Shown: positions 23,999 through 32,590 of the stretch, piece by piece | How positions within the stretch are numbered: position 1 is the first letter of the stretch | Layout of the letters: each line of letters opens with the position of its first letter | Assembly (NCBI GenBank): GCA_964519955.1 | Contig: CAZFLM010000052.1 | Location: forward strand, 1 to 49,631 | Direction: 5' to 3' | Source: CAZFLM01 sp964519955 | GTDB taxonomy: Bacteria; Armatimonadota; Chthonomonadetes; Chthonomonadales; CAJBBX01 | DNA: 49,631 nt | Program-made: the position numbers and the translations under genes | The notes under the pieces: model-generated | What the model saw: the letters and a program-made list of their open reading frames with translations, nothing else | What the model was told of the DNA's origin: nothing | Database searches by the model: none

Positions 23999-25078
23999 CT
24001 ATGGACAAGACCCCTCGACGCCGCGCTCGGCGGCGACCTTCCTCACGACATCGGATATGCGGCGCACCCAGTGCTCGAGCGACATTCCGTCCTCGATCGC
24101 GCGCCGGGCCGCCTCCCCCATCTTCGTGCACCGGTCCGGTGCGCCCAGCAGGTCCACGATGGCCCCGCGCAGCGCCTCGGCGTCTCCCGGCGGCACGTAC
24201 ACGCCGTTCACACCGCTCTCCACGACGTCCTGCTGCCCCTCCGTGCGGGTGATGACGACAGACTTGCCCATCGCCATCGCCTCCAGCAGCGTCGTAACCC
24301 CGGCCTGGAAGTCGTTGTCGTACAGCGGCACCACCACGAGCTGCGACTCCGCGTAGAGCTGCCGCAGCTCCCCGTAGTCGTAGCGCCGCGCCGACACGTT
24401 CGCCGGGAGCTGGCGGTCCTCCGTCTCGTTCCGGTGCTTCGACCACGGACTCGCCGCGGCCAGCTTCACTTCGATGTCCGTCCCGCCCACCGCCTCGATC
24501 AGCGTCGGGTAGTCGCGCCACTCCAGGCCCGCGCTGCTGATCATCCGGCGCGTCGGCACGTCGACCGGCCGGTAGAACCGATGATCGGCATGAAACGGGA
24601 TCAGGTGCAGCTTGGAGGCCGGAATGCCCAGCACTTCCACCCCGTGCCGTCGCTGGATCTCCGCGTACACGAAGATCGCGTCCATCTGCGGGTGCAGCGC
24701 CCTCAGGAACCGGCGCTTCTTCGGCGTCGAAAGGTGGTGCCCGATGAGCACGTGGCCTGGGCGCTTCCTGCCAAGCTTGAACAGCGCGGCCAGCGGGATG
24801 CTCACGTTCTCGCCGTTCGAATAGATGACGTCGTACGCACGCCGCCGCGCGAACCCGAGCGCCGCCAGCCCCGCGTCCTTCCCCAGCCGCCCCATCAGCC
24901 GCACGATCGGCTCGCGCGCCGCATCCAGCGCCGCGTAGTCGGCTAGGTCCGCGCCAAGCTCCGCCTGGAGCGCGTGGTAGTCCATCGTCGGGTGCCGGTC
25001 CGCGGCCACCGCTTCCTCGATCCCCACCTTGGCGTAGCTCGGAACCAGCAAGAGCACGCGCGGCTTGTCACTTGCCAT
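23999..25078 (-). CDS. Glycosyltransferase, GT4/GT1-like (GT-B fold)
   Basis: This 359-aa protein starts with a Rossmann-type strand (KPRVLLLVPSYAK). Its C-terminal donor-binding half contains VVVPLYDNDFQAGVTTLLEAMAMGKSVV, the E-X7-E-like region of GT-B retaining transferases, followed by GVNGVYVPPGDAEAL. It adds a sugar to the growing lipid-linked repeat unit in the cytoplasm by inference from context. It overlaps the upstream glycosyltransferase gene by 11 nt, implying coupling; AGAGGTG precedes the ATG. Confidence 0.85.
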   Translation of the reverse strand: MASDKPRVLLLVPSYAKVGIEEAVAADRHPTMDYHALQAELGADLADYAALDAAREPIVRLMGRLGKDAGLAALGFARRRAYDVIYSNGENVSIPLAALFKLGRKRPGHVLIGHHLSTPKKRRFLRALHPQMDAIFVYAEIQRRHGVEVLGIPASKLHLIPFHADHRFYRPVDVPTRRMISSAGLEWRDYPTLIEAVGGTDIEVKLAAASPWSKHRNETEDRQLPANVSARRYDYGELRQLYAESQLVVVPLYDNDFQAGVTTLLEAMAMGKSVVITRTEGQQDVVESGVNGVYVPPGDAEALRGAIVDLLGAPDRCTKMGEAARRAIEDGMSLEHWVRRISDVVRKVAAERGVEGSCP

Positions 25079-26159
25079 CCACGCACCTCTTCACCATCTC
25101 CACGAGCATACGGTACGTGACCTGACCGTCGAAACGCTCCGCCGCGTCCTTCTGCGCCTGCCACGCCATGTCCATCGCCATCTCGGGGTCCGCCACCAGC
25201 CGCTCGATCGCGTCGCCCAGCGCCTCGCCGTCGGCCGGCGGCACGAGGAACCCGGTCTTCCCCTCCGTCACGATCTCCGGGATCGCGCCGATCCGGGTGC
25301 TGACAACAGGCAGCCCCGCCGCCAGCGACTCGATCGTCGCGATCGGGTGGCACTCGCCAAAGGTGGGCAGCACGAAGATGTCCGCGTTCTCGTATAGCGA
25401 CAGCAGCTCCGGGCAGTTGGAGGTCAGCCCGTGGTGCACCCGCGCCCCGTCGAGCCCGGTCAGGTCCACCTCTTCGCGCGTCACGATGTCCAGCTCGCAC
25501 TTGCCCTGCAGCCGCGCGCCGAACACATCCAGCAGCACCTGCCCGCCCTTCCGCCGGAAGTCGCCCCCCACGAACAGCAAGCGCGGCTTGTGCCCATTCG
25601 GACGCGGAAAGCGCTCGAAGCGCCACCGCCCCAGGTCGATGCCGGGGGACACCACGGTCACCTTCTCCGCTGCGATGCCGTAGTCGCTCACCAGCGAGCC
25701 CTTCGCCCACTCGTTCCACGTGGTCAAGTGCGAGGCTTCGCTGAAGACGCGGCGCATCCTGCGGTTCTTGAGGTTCTCGACGAAGGGCGCCTTGCTCGGA
25801 GCGTGCCCATAGGCCGCGCCCACCGAATCGAGGTTGATCGGCGTCGCGTCCAGTGAGACGATGTGCGGCCGCCCCGCGGAGCACGCTGCCGCGAATAGCG
25901 CCGTCACCTGCGTGTGGAAGAAGAGACCGTCCAGAGGACCGCGCCGCAGCGCCGCGCGCACCTGTGAGCGGGCGCGGAGACTCGCGCGCAGCGTCCAGTT
26001 CAGCGGCAGCCGCTCCCAGACATCCCGCGCGCCCATCTCGACCGGCATCCACTCTGGGACAACCGCTCCGTCGCGAGAGACCCATTGCCGCAGGTTGTGG
26101 TGGTGCGTGACGTGGCCGAGAGTCTGCTCCATCACGAACCCAAGCCGGTAGATTGCCAT
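25068..26159 (-). CDS. Glycosyltransferase family 4
   Basis: This 363-aa GT-B transferase contains RLLFVGGDFRRKGGQVLLDVF and the donor-site motif VLPTFGECHPIATIESLAAGLPVV (E-X7-E), then GKTGFLVPPADGEAL. The N-terminal acceptor half has the aromatic and basic segments usual for lipid-linked acceptors. A possible later start is the ATG at residue 10. It probably acts in the same repeat-unit assembly as the overlapping downstream enzyme. Confidence 0.9.
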   Translation of the reverse strand: MAIYRLGFVMEQTLGHVTHHHNLRQWVSRDGAVVPEWMPVEMGARDVWERLPLNWTLRASLRARSQVRAALRRGPLDGLFFHTQVTALFAAACSAGRPHIVSLDATPINLDSVGAAYGHAPSKAPFVENLKNRRMRRVFSEASHLTTWNEWAKGSLVSDYGIAAEKVTVVSPGIDLGRWRFERFPRPNGHKPRLLFVGGDFRRKGGQVLLDVFGARLQGKCELDIVTREEVDLTGLDGARVHHGLTSNCPELLSLYENADIFVLPTFGECHPIATIESLAAGLPVVSTRIGAIPEIVTEGKTGFLVPPADGEALGDAIERLVADPEMAMDMAWQAQKDAAERFDGQVTYRMLVEMVKRCVDGK

Positions 26160-26285
26160 GCCTTCGGTTTACCAGTTCCGCGGGAACGTCTCCCGCCCTG
26201 CCTCGTGACCCCAGAACGTCCCCCGCCCCGGGTGAGACCGTCCTGCCCTGCGACTATCGCTGCGTCCCGCGTCACCAGCCCTGCC

Positions 26286-26360
26286 CCGCGATGTCCGTCC
26301 CTGCCCGTCCGGTACAACCCCACGGTGGGACGGGCGTCCCTGCCGGTCCGGTACAACACG
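26286..26360. repeat. Hairpin-core repeat pair, 39-bp period
   Basis: Two copies of CGTCCCTGCC-(C)GTCCGGTACAAC start at 26296 and 26335 between the GT2 and GT4 genes, on the same side of a gene end as the other arrays. Confidence 0.75.
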
Positions 26361-26365
26361 CGCGC

Positions 26366-27379
26366 CTACGCACCCAGCGCCTTGGCCGCATCTTCGCCGT
26401 CGCCCCGCAGCATCCGCCACATCCGCGCGCGCCCGCCCAACTCGTGGCACATCCCCTGCAGGTACCGCACGTTGAACGTGATGCTCAGCAGGCCCAGGGC
26501 CACTCGCCGCAGCCCCACCGCGTCGCTGGCGAACACGCCCGCGCGCAGCGCGCCCAGCAGCGCCCGCTCCAGGCCCGCGCGCCCCACGCACACCCGCGTG
26601 AGAGCCTTCGTCACCGGGTTCCGGCCCGAGTAGTGCAGCCGCGCCAGCTCGATCACCCGGCCCTCGCCCTTGTCCCGAGCGATCTGGATGTCCCGCTGCC
26701 CGTACGTATAGGGCGTCGCGTACCACGACCTGAAGGGCCGCGTCGGCCGGTGCAGCCCAACGGCCGGCGCGGCGAATGTGAACGTCAGCCCCATCGCCGT
26801 CAGCCGCATCCCGAGTTCCACGTCCTCCTGCCGCACATACCGCTCGTCGAACCCGCCCGCCTCCACCAGCCGAAGGCGCGGCACCGAGAAGTTCCCCGAG
26901 TACAGGTTGTGCCCCGTTACCTGCCACTCGCCGGAGCGGAAGCGCTCATACTGCCGCTCCAGCATCCGATGCTCCCAGTCGATCCAGCAGTCGCACCTCT
27001 CGCCTGGCGGCGGAGACTGCGGCCCAACGGCAACCAGGTCCGGCGTCGTACGGTGCAGGCGCGCATGCTCGGAGAGGAACCCCGGCACCGGCTCGATGTC
27101 GTCGTCGATGTAGACGCAGATCTCGCCGCATGCCGCCCGCGCGCCGTGGTTCCGGGCTGCCGAAGGGCCCGCGTTGGCCTGCTCGATGTACCGGAACCGG
27201 TACGGCCGCTCCAACGCGTGCACCGCCTCCGTCGTGCCGTCGGTCGAACCGTCGGACACAACGATCACCTCGAACTCGTCTGGCGCCATGTCCTGCCGCT
27301 CCAGCGCCGTCAGCGCCAGCAGCAGCGTCTCCTTGCGGTTGTAGGTCGGTATGACGACGCTCAGATACGGAGTTGACAC
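26366..27379 (-). CDS. Glycosyltransferase family 2
   Basis: This 337-aa inverting GT-A enzyme begins STPYLSVVIPTYNRKETLLLAL and has the nucleotide-binding DGSTDGT, the metal-binding DDDIEP and the later QEDVELGMRL (ED motif). The C-terminal ~100 residues are basic and amphipathic, possibly membrane-associated. The GTG at 27379 has GGGAAGG 4 nt upstream and overlaps the esterase stop by 19 nt. The frame is open further upstream but overlaps the esterase. It is cytoplasmic and adds one sugar to the repeat unit by inference. Confidence 0.9.
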   Translation of the reverse strand: MSTPYLSVVIPTYNRKETLLLALTALERQDMAPDEFEVIVVSDGSTDGTTEAVHALERPYRFRYIEQANAGPSAARNHGARAACGEICVYIDDDIEPVPGFLSEHARLHRTTPDLVAVGPQSPPPGERCDCWIDWEHRMLERQYERFRSGEWQVTGHNLYSGNFSVPRLRLVEAGGFDERYVRQEDVELGMRLTAMGLTFTFAAPAVGLHRPTRPFRSWYATPYTYGQRDIQIARDKGEGRVIELARLHYSGRNPVTKALTRVCVGRAGLERALLGALRAGVFASDAVGLRRVALGLLSITFNVRYLQGMCHELGGRARMWRMLRGDGEDAAKALGA

Positions 27380-28350
27380 GTGACCTTCCCACTCGCCGAT
27401 AGACCGGACGCTCTCGGCCTGCGCCAGTAGCCGCCGGCGAAGCGCGCCGCCTCGTCTGCCCACTGGTGCACCGGACGCAGCGCGCCGGCGCGTACCCCGT
27501 AGCCGTGCCCCCCGTCGCGGTACATCACCAGACGGTGCGGTACGCGAGCCCCGTCCAGCGCCGTCGCGTACGCCGAGGCGCACAGGAACGGATCGTCCCG
27601 CGTCTGCGCCAGGAACACAGGCGGCGCCCCCTTGCCAGGCCGCACCTCCGCGGCAACCGACTGCCCGTCCTCCCCGCTCAGGAAGGCCGGGTACACCATC
27701 ATCGCCAGGTCCGGTCGGCAACTGGCCCGGTCCGCCGCATCCACAGGCGCATACGACCGCGCCGTCCCCCGCGCGATCAGGCGGGCCGTCAGGTGAGCCC
27801 CCGCCGAAAACCCGAGCACCCCGATCCGCCCCGCGTCGATGCGAAGCTCGCGCGCCTTCGCCCGAACCAACGACACCGATCGCTGCAGATCCTGAAGCGC
27901 ACCGTCACGCCGGTTGGGCACGCGGTAGTGCAGCACGACCGCAAGGTAGCCGATCGAGTTCAGCCACGACGCGATCTCCGACCCCTCGATGTCGCTCGCC
28001 AACAGCGCGTAGCCGCCGCCGGGGCACACCACTACCGCGGGCCGCGCCTCCGCCCACGCCGGGTGGTACACCACCAGCTCCGGCGCCGTCACGCCGCTGA
28101 GCTGCTCCAGCCCTGTGCCGGCGCCCGAGGCGTGACCGAAGTCCTCGGTCACCTCGCCCGGCGCGCGACCCGGCCACAGGCGGACCCGGACCGGATGGCT
28201 GTCGCTGCACCGGTAGGCCGCCACCGCGCGCCGATACGGAGCCATCGCCCGCTCGACGTCGTCCCTCCGACCGTGACGCGCCACCAACACCGCGCCTCCG
28301 ACCACCACAGCAGACAGCACCAGCCACGCCAGCGCAGCGCGCCACGCCAT
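27361..28350 (-). CDS. Membrane-anchored alpha/beta-hydrolase (esterase/xylan-esterase-like)
   Basis: This 329-aa protein has one N-terminal membrane helix (AALAWLVLSAVVVGGAVLVA) and an alpha/beta-hydrolase domain: oxyanion-hole CPGGGY, nucleophile in GFSAGAHL, Asp in TRDDPF and His in DGGHGYG. The pattern resembles BD-FAE/acetyl-xylan esterases. In this setting it could remove acetyl groups from the polysaccharide in the periplasm, opposing the acetyltransferase at 30137. The start is ATG 28350 with GGAG 6 nt upstream; a TTG 12 nt earlier is less likely. Confidence 0.85.
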   Translation of the reverse strand: MAWRAALAWLVLSAVVVGGAVLVARHGRRDDVERAMAPYRRAVAAYRCSDSHPVRVRLWPGRAPGEVTEDFGHASGAGTGLEQLSGVTAPELVVYHPAWAEARPAVVVCPGGGYALLASDIEGSEIASWLNSIGYLAVVLHYRVPNRRDGALQDLQRSVSLVRAKARELRIDAGRIGVLGFSAGAHLTARLIARGTARSYAPVDAADRASCRPDLAMMVYPAFLSGEDGQSVAAEVRPGKGAPPVFLAQTRDDPFLCASAYATALDGARVPHRLVMYRDGGHGYGVRAGALRPVHQWADEAARFAGGYWRRPRASGLSASGKVTCQLRI

Positions 28351-28458
28351 TCCGTTCTCCAAGACCTGCCCAGGGTATCGCTGGTGGCCTCCTCCTGCGT
28401 TCGTCCGTCGCCTCGTGTCCGCCCGAGCCGGCAGGCTTGCAGCGCACCGCCCGCTGGT

Positions 28459-28539
28459 CTAGCCTGGATCATGCACGAGTGCAGTGGTGGGACGGGCCTC
28501 CGTGCCCGTCCGGTCCGACTCATGAATGGGTCAGGCTAG
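28459..28539. repeat. Solitary hairpin-core element with 8-bp terminal inverted repeats
   Basis: This 81-bp element opens CTAGCCTG and closes CAGGCTAG, with the same hairpin core as the 77-bp array at 8078. Its right end supplies the stop codon (CTAG, read TAG on the minus strand) of the ligase gene ending at 28536. Confidence 0.9.
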
Positions 28540-30113
28540 CTCGCGGCCTCGGCGCTTGCCGGCGGGCCGGCCTCTGGCGCGTCGGAGTCGGCGTCGATCC
28601 GCCGAATGCTCCCAACAACCCCCACCAGGATGCCCGTGAGACACAGCATGCGCGGATTGGTCCACAGCAAGTCGTATTTTCCATACACGTAGTGCATTAT
28701 CACCTGCATCAGCGCGAGCGTCCCCACGATGCGCAGGCCCTTGTCTCGAATCGCGCGGATGGCCTGGGTGCCGCGGACCAGAATCGCCGCAAGCATCATG
28801 ATGAACGCCAGGAACCCGAAGTGACCGATGCGCATCCAGATCCACAGCACGCTGTTGTGCGGCATGTAGCGCAGCAGCTCGGAATCCCCGATGTAAGGCA
28901 GCGGGATGAACCGCGCGAACTCCTTGCCGAAGCCGATCCCCGTCCACGGCTCCAGGTCGCGGTTCATCTTCAGGTCCACGTCCTCCGCATACCGGTAGTT
29001 GTTCGACGCCTGATCGCGGGCGCTTGGATCGGATCCCGACCTGAGGGCCTGGGCGGGAAACGCCCACGTGCCCTTCCCGTTCCATGCGATGGGCAAGTAG
29101 ACAGCCGAGAACACCGCGAAGAAGATAGCGAACCGCGCCACCTGGAGCCGCCTGTCCTTGAACACCAGCCAGAGCAGCGGCACCAGCGGAATGAATGCGA
29201 TGACGAACGAGGCCACCCCCGCCCGGCGGTTGTTGCCCAGCAGCGCCAGCAGAACCGTCGGCAGAGACAGCACCATCAGCCAGGTCAGCCGCTTGTCGTA
29301 TGCCAGGATCACCGAGAGGAACGTGATGAACAGCCCCAGGCACATCGCCATGCTGTCGCCGTGGTCCATCCCCTTGATGCCGAAGTCGGTTCGGTCGCCC
29401 GTGGACCAGCTCGCGGAATAGCACACGCTCATCACCGCAATCGAGATCGCCAGGGCCCAGAGCAGCTTCACCACATGGGCCTTCTCCGTCACCAGCCAGC
29501 ACGTCAGCAGGTAGCAGGCCAGGAACAGGAAGAGCGGCCGGATCTCCCACAGGATGATGGTGGTGTTCCCGTGGGAGACCCATCCGTGAAGCGCGCCCAT
29601 CACGAACATCAGGCAGAGCACCGAGATCGGCAGCAGCAGCTCCCCCCGCCGCAGCTCCAGGTCACGCGAGAGGATGCGCCGCATGACCCAGCAGACCGCC
29701 GTCAGGATCCAGATCAGCTCGGCCGGGCTGAACACGATGGGCGCGAGGGCGTTCCCGAGACCGTACGTCCGGCCTGCAATACTCAGGTTCCACCAGAATG
29801 GGATGTAGGTCGTTGGGACGAGGATCGTCTGGCTTCCCTGTGGCGCCCCGCAGGCGATCGACGTGATGGCCAGAACGTAGAGACCGAACCGAGGCCAGTT
29901 CCAGACGACGACCGGAATCGCCGCGACCACAACCACGACGAGCCCGGCGGCGAGGGTACCGCCAGGCGAGGCCTTGGGCTGGAGGACCGCGACCGCCGCG
30001 ATGATGCCCGTCACGAGCAGGACGCACAACACCGTGCCAACCATCAGCCAGCGGCGGCGAGAGGCCTGCTGCGCCAGCAGATGCGCGGTATCCGGATAGT
30101 ACTGGTCGACCAT
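28536..30113 (-). CDS. O-antigen ligase / Wzy-like polymerase
   Basis: This 525-aa membrane protein has about 10-12 transmembrane segments and a large periplasmic loop. The loop contains WTGIGFGKEFARFIPL and MPHNSVLWIWMRIGHFGF, matching the Wzy_C/O-antigen ligase pattern (H-N-X-hydrophobic). It probably polymerises or ligates the repeat units in the periplasm. GGAGTAAG precedes the ATG. Its C-terminal stop lies inside the repeat element at 28459-28539, so the last codons may have been replaced when that element arrived. Confidence 0.87.
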   Translation of the reverse strand: MVDQYYPDTAHLLAQQASRRRWLMVGTVLCVLLVTGIIAAVAVLQPKASPGGTLAAGLVVVVVAAIPVVVWNWPRFGLYVLAITSIACGAPQGSQTILVPTTYIPFWWNLSIAGRTYGLGNALAPIVFSPAELIWILTAVCWVMRRILSRDLELRRGELLLPISVLCLMFVMGALHGWVSHGNTTIILWEIRPLFLFLACYLLTCWLVTEKAHVVKLLWALAISIAVMSVCYSASWSTGDRTDFGIKGMDHGDSMAMCLGLFITFLSVILAYDKRLTWLMVLSLPTVLLALLGNNRRAGVASFVIAFIPLVPLLWLVFKDRRLQVARFAIFFAVFSAVYLPIAWNGKGTWAFPAQALRSGSDPSARDQASNNYRYAEDVDLKMNRDLEPWTGIGFGKEFARFIPLPYIGDSELLRYMPHNSVLWIWMRIGHFGFLAFIMMLAAILVRGTQAIRAIRDKGLRIVGTLALMQVIMHYVYGKYDLLWTNPRMLCLTGILVGVVGSIRRIDADSDAPEAGPPASAEAAS

Positions 30114-30136
30114 CGTGTCTTACTCCCGCGCCCGGC

Positions 30137-30802
30137 TCAAACGTCCGCCATCGGCAACTGCCTGATAACCCGCGCCGGCACCCCGCCGACAAGCGTGTGC
30201 GGCGGCACATCCTTCGTAACCACCGCTCCAGCAGCAACTACCGCCCCATCGCCGATCGTGACGCCCGGCAGCACCGTGCTACCCGCCCCAATCCACGCGC
30301 CGTTCCCGATCGTGATCGGCTTCGGCAACTCCAGCCCACACCGCCGGTACCACACGTCGGGCCGGTGGCTCGTCGTGATGAGCAGGCAGTGGTTCGCCAC
30401 CCCAGCATGGTTACCGATCGTGATGGGCGCGTTGAGGTCCAGATACAGCGGCGCGTTCAGCAGGCAGTACTCCCCCACCGTCAGGTTGCGCCAGATATCT
30501 CCCTGCCCCGCAAGTTGCAGGCTGCCCAGAACCAGCGTGTTGCGCCCGATCTTCATGCCCAGCGCGCGGTAGACGGCCGTCCGCAAGCGGCTCAGCGCGT
30601 AGTTCGGCATGAAGAACAGGACGGCGTTGGCGAGCCGTAAGCGCAGCCGCAGCGGCGCCAGGTCCTCCACCACCGCCTTCCGGGCTCGGGCGAGCGGCCC
30701 AAGCTTGTTGCGGAACACGACTGCCGCCGCCTCCTGGTGTTGCTGGTCCGTGCCTGACGAACCGACCCCCTGCTGGGAGTCTTCACGCATCATCTCGCAC
30801 AT
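30137..30802 (-). CDS. WcaF-like sugar O-acetyltransferase (left-handed beta-helix)
   Basis: This 221-aa protein ends in hexapeptide repeats (ITIGNGAWIGAGSTVLPGVT, IGDGAVVAAGAVV) and VPPHTLVGGVPARVIR, the signature of CoA-dependent O-acetyltransferases such as WcaF/NodL. HRPDVWYRR carries the probable catalytic His. It would acetylate a sugar of the exopolysaccharide. The ATG at 30802 shares one base with the stop of a 43-codon gene upstream (TGATG), which supports this start; the longer open frame to 31003 lies over that gene. Confidence 0.88.
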   Translation of the reverse strand: MCEMMREDSQQGVGSSGTDQQHQEAAAVVFRNKLGPLARARKAVVEDLAPLRLRLRLANAVLFFMPNYALSRLRTAVYRALGMKIGRNTLVLGSLQLAGQGDIWRNLTVGEYCLLNAPLYLDLNAPITIGNHAGVANHCLLITTSHRPDVWYRRCGLELPKPITIGNGAWIGAGSTVLPGVTIGDGAVVAAGAVVTKDVPPHTLVGGVPARVIRQLPMADV

Positions 30803-30933
30803 CAGCGCTTCCAGTTCCACATGATCCACGCAAAGACCGTCAGCGTGACCGCAAACCAACCGCGCCACGAGAGCCGCTTGTAGAAGAGCCCCAGTGCGAT
30901 TAGCCCGTATAGCAGTTGAAAGTCGAACTTCAA
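30802..30933 (-). CDS. 43-aa membrane microprotein
   Basis: A TTG at 30933 is preceded by a strong GGAGGGG site (30938-30944) and opens a frame of 43 codons. The product (MKFDFQLLYGLIALGLFYKR, then LSWRGWFAVTLTVFAWIMWN, WKR) has two hydrophobic stretches and basic ends, so it is a likely two-helix inner-membrane protein. Its TGA overlaps the acetyltransferase ATG, a typical coupling arrangement. It fits exactly the gap between the WecG-STAS and acetyltransferase genes. No family is recognised; it may be an accessory subunit of a membrane enzyme in the locus. Confidence 0.7.
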   Translation of the reverse strand: MKFDFQLLYGLIALGLFYKRLSWRGWFAVTLTVFAWIMWNWKR

Positions 30934-31016
30934 CAAACCCCTCCGTCGCCCGCAGCCCGTACACGCCGATCTGTGGCGCGCGCATCGCCAGCCCGGCTGC
31001 CACCGGCCATCGCCCG

Positions 31017-32441
31017 CTACCCGGACTGCCCCTCGCCCGATAGCGCCCCCAGAGCAGGCAGGCGCTCCCGCCTCAGAAACCGCTCAACCGCTGAGCCGCA
31101 CTCCACCGTCAACCGAGCGCCTGCACTCGTAACATTATCGGCAAACGCGATCAGCTCCGCGACAGCCGCGCAATCCACGTAGTTCACCGCACGCAGGTCC
31201 AGCGCCACCCGCTTCGCCTCATCGCCAGCCTCCGCGAGCGCGCCGCGCAGTGCCTCCAGCGTTGCCACCGAAGCCTGCCCCGCGATGCCGATGGTCACCC
31301 CGCCGTCGTCGGCCCGGCTCACCCGCGTCTCGATCGGCGCCGTCTGCGTCCCGGTCAGTGCCTCCGCGAACGTCGGCGCGAGCTGCGCGCACTCCAGCGC
31401 CCCCGCCATCCGCAGCGCCTCCAGCACCTTGCCGCGCACCCCGCTCACCCGCACCTCGCGCCCAACGTGCGCCGCGCGCCGCGGCAGGTTCAGCAGCGTG
31501 CCCAGCGCCTCGCTGTCGATCGCGGTCGCCTGCTGCAGGTCGAGCACCAGGTGCGACGGCGCGTCGATGCCGGCCTCGGCGGCCGTCTTGAACCGCGCCA
31601 GAATATCCCCCTTCAGCGCGCCCCTCACCGACAATACCGTGCAGTCGCCGCTCCTCGCCTCCGTCAGACCGCCCTCGTCCGACGCGCCACTCCGCCCCAG
31701 CACCCACATCTGCCGGACGATGAACCGCCCGAAGTGCACGAAGTCGCCGAAGTAGCGCCGCCAGAGCCGCCGCGGCTCATGCGACAGCCGGTGGAACCAC
31801 TCCAGCCCCGCCCGCTGCATCCACTCGGGAGCGCGCCGCGTGGCGCCGGCGATGAAGTCGAAGCTGCCGCCCACACCGATGCATACCGGCGCCTTCAGCC
31901 GGTCGCGGTGCATGTGGACCCACTTCTCCTGCTTCGGGTTGCCGAACGCCACGAACAGGATGTCCGGCTTGGCGGCCTCTATCTCACGCAGGATTCCCTC
32001 GTTGTCCATTCGCACTACGTGGGAGTTGGGCGGCGAGATCCAGCCCACGATCTCGACGCCGGGGTTCTCTTCCTCGATCTTGGCTCGCGCAACCGCGGCC
32101 ACCTCGGGCCGCGCGCCGAGCATGAACAGGCGCCAGCCCTTCTTCGCGGCCAGAGAGCAGAGCGTCGGCACCAGGTCGGCGCCCGCCACCCGCTCCCGCA
32201 GCGGCGTTCGCAGCCACTTCGAGGCCAGCACGATCGGCATCCCGTCCGGCACCACCATGTCAGCCAGACGCAGGATGGTGCGCAGCTCCGGGTCCTCGCC
32301 CGCGCGCACCAGGAAGTCGGTGTTCGCCGTGGCAACCTGGTGGAACCGCCCGCTCGCCACCATCTCGCCGATCCGCTCGATCACCTGCTTCGTGTCGAGA
32401 TCGTCGATCGGCACACCCAGGATCGCGATCGTGTCCCGCAT
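31017..32441 (-). CDS. WecG/TagA/CpsF (GT26) glycosyltransferase fused to two STAS domains
   Basis: This 474-aa protein has a complete GT26 domain (residues ~1-240; VVPDGMPIVLASKW, FVAFGNPKQEKWV), which transfers ManNAc-type sugars to lipid-linked acceptors at the membrane face. After a linker come two STAS domains. The first (~260-360) has the anti-sigma-antagonist motif AIDSEALGTLL with phosphorylatable-type Ser310. The second (~370-465) reads YVDCAAVAELI, with Cys424 in the Ser position. STAS modules usually bind partner kinases or sense ligands, so sugar transfer may be regulated by a partner-switching input. The ATG at 32441 has GGGAGG upstream; a GTG 30 nt earlier is less likely. Confidence 0.92.
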   Translation of the reverse strand: MRDTIAILGVPIDDLDTKQVIERIGEMVASGRFHQVATANTDFLVRAGEDPELRTILRLADMVVPDGMPIVLASKWLRTPLRERVAGADLVPTLCSLAAKKGWRLFMLGARPEVAAVARAKIEEENPGVEIVGWISPPNSHVVRMDNEGILREIEAAKPDILFVAFGNPKQEKWVHMHRDRLKAPVCIGVGGSFDFIAGATRRAPEWMQRAGLEWFHRLSHEPRRLWRRYFGDFVHFGRFIVRQMWVLGRSGASDEGGLTEARSGDCTVLSVRGALKGDILARFKTAAEAGIDAPSHLVLDLQQATAIDSEALGTLLNLPRRAAHVGREVRVSGVRGKVLEALRMAGALECAQLAPTFAEALTGTQTAPIETRVSRADDGGVTIGIAGQASVATLEALRGALAEAGDEAKRVALDLRAVNYVDCAAVAELIAFADNVTSAGARLTVECGSAVERFLRRERLPALGALSGEGQSG

Positions 32442-32500
32442 CCCTGCGCCTCCCGTCGTGGGTCCGTCCACGACTCCGCCCCATCCAACCTAAGCAGCCG

Positions 32501-32562
32501 TGGCGGGCCGCCCATCCAACCTCACGCAGCCGTGGTGGGGCGGGCGTCCCTGCCCGCCACGT
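32501..32562. repeat. Hairpin-core repeats, one degraded and one intact copy
   Basis: The GCAGCCGTGG lead-in is repeated; the second copy (from about 32528) has the perfect GGCGGGC-6 nt-GCCCGCC stem. It lies between the GT2 and WecG-STAS genes. Confidence 0.75.
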
Positions 32563-32590
32563 GCAGCCCGCCGACCTGCCCGCGCTAGTC

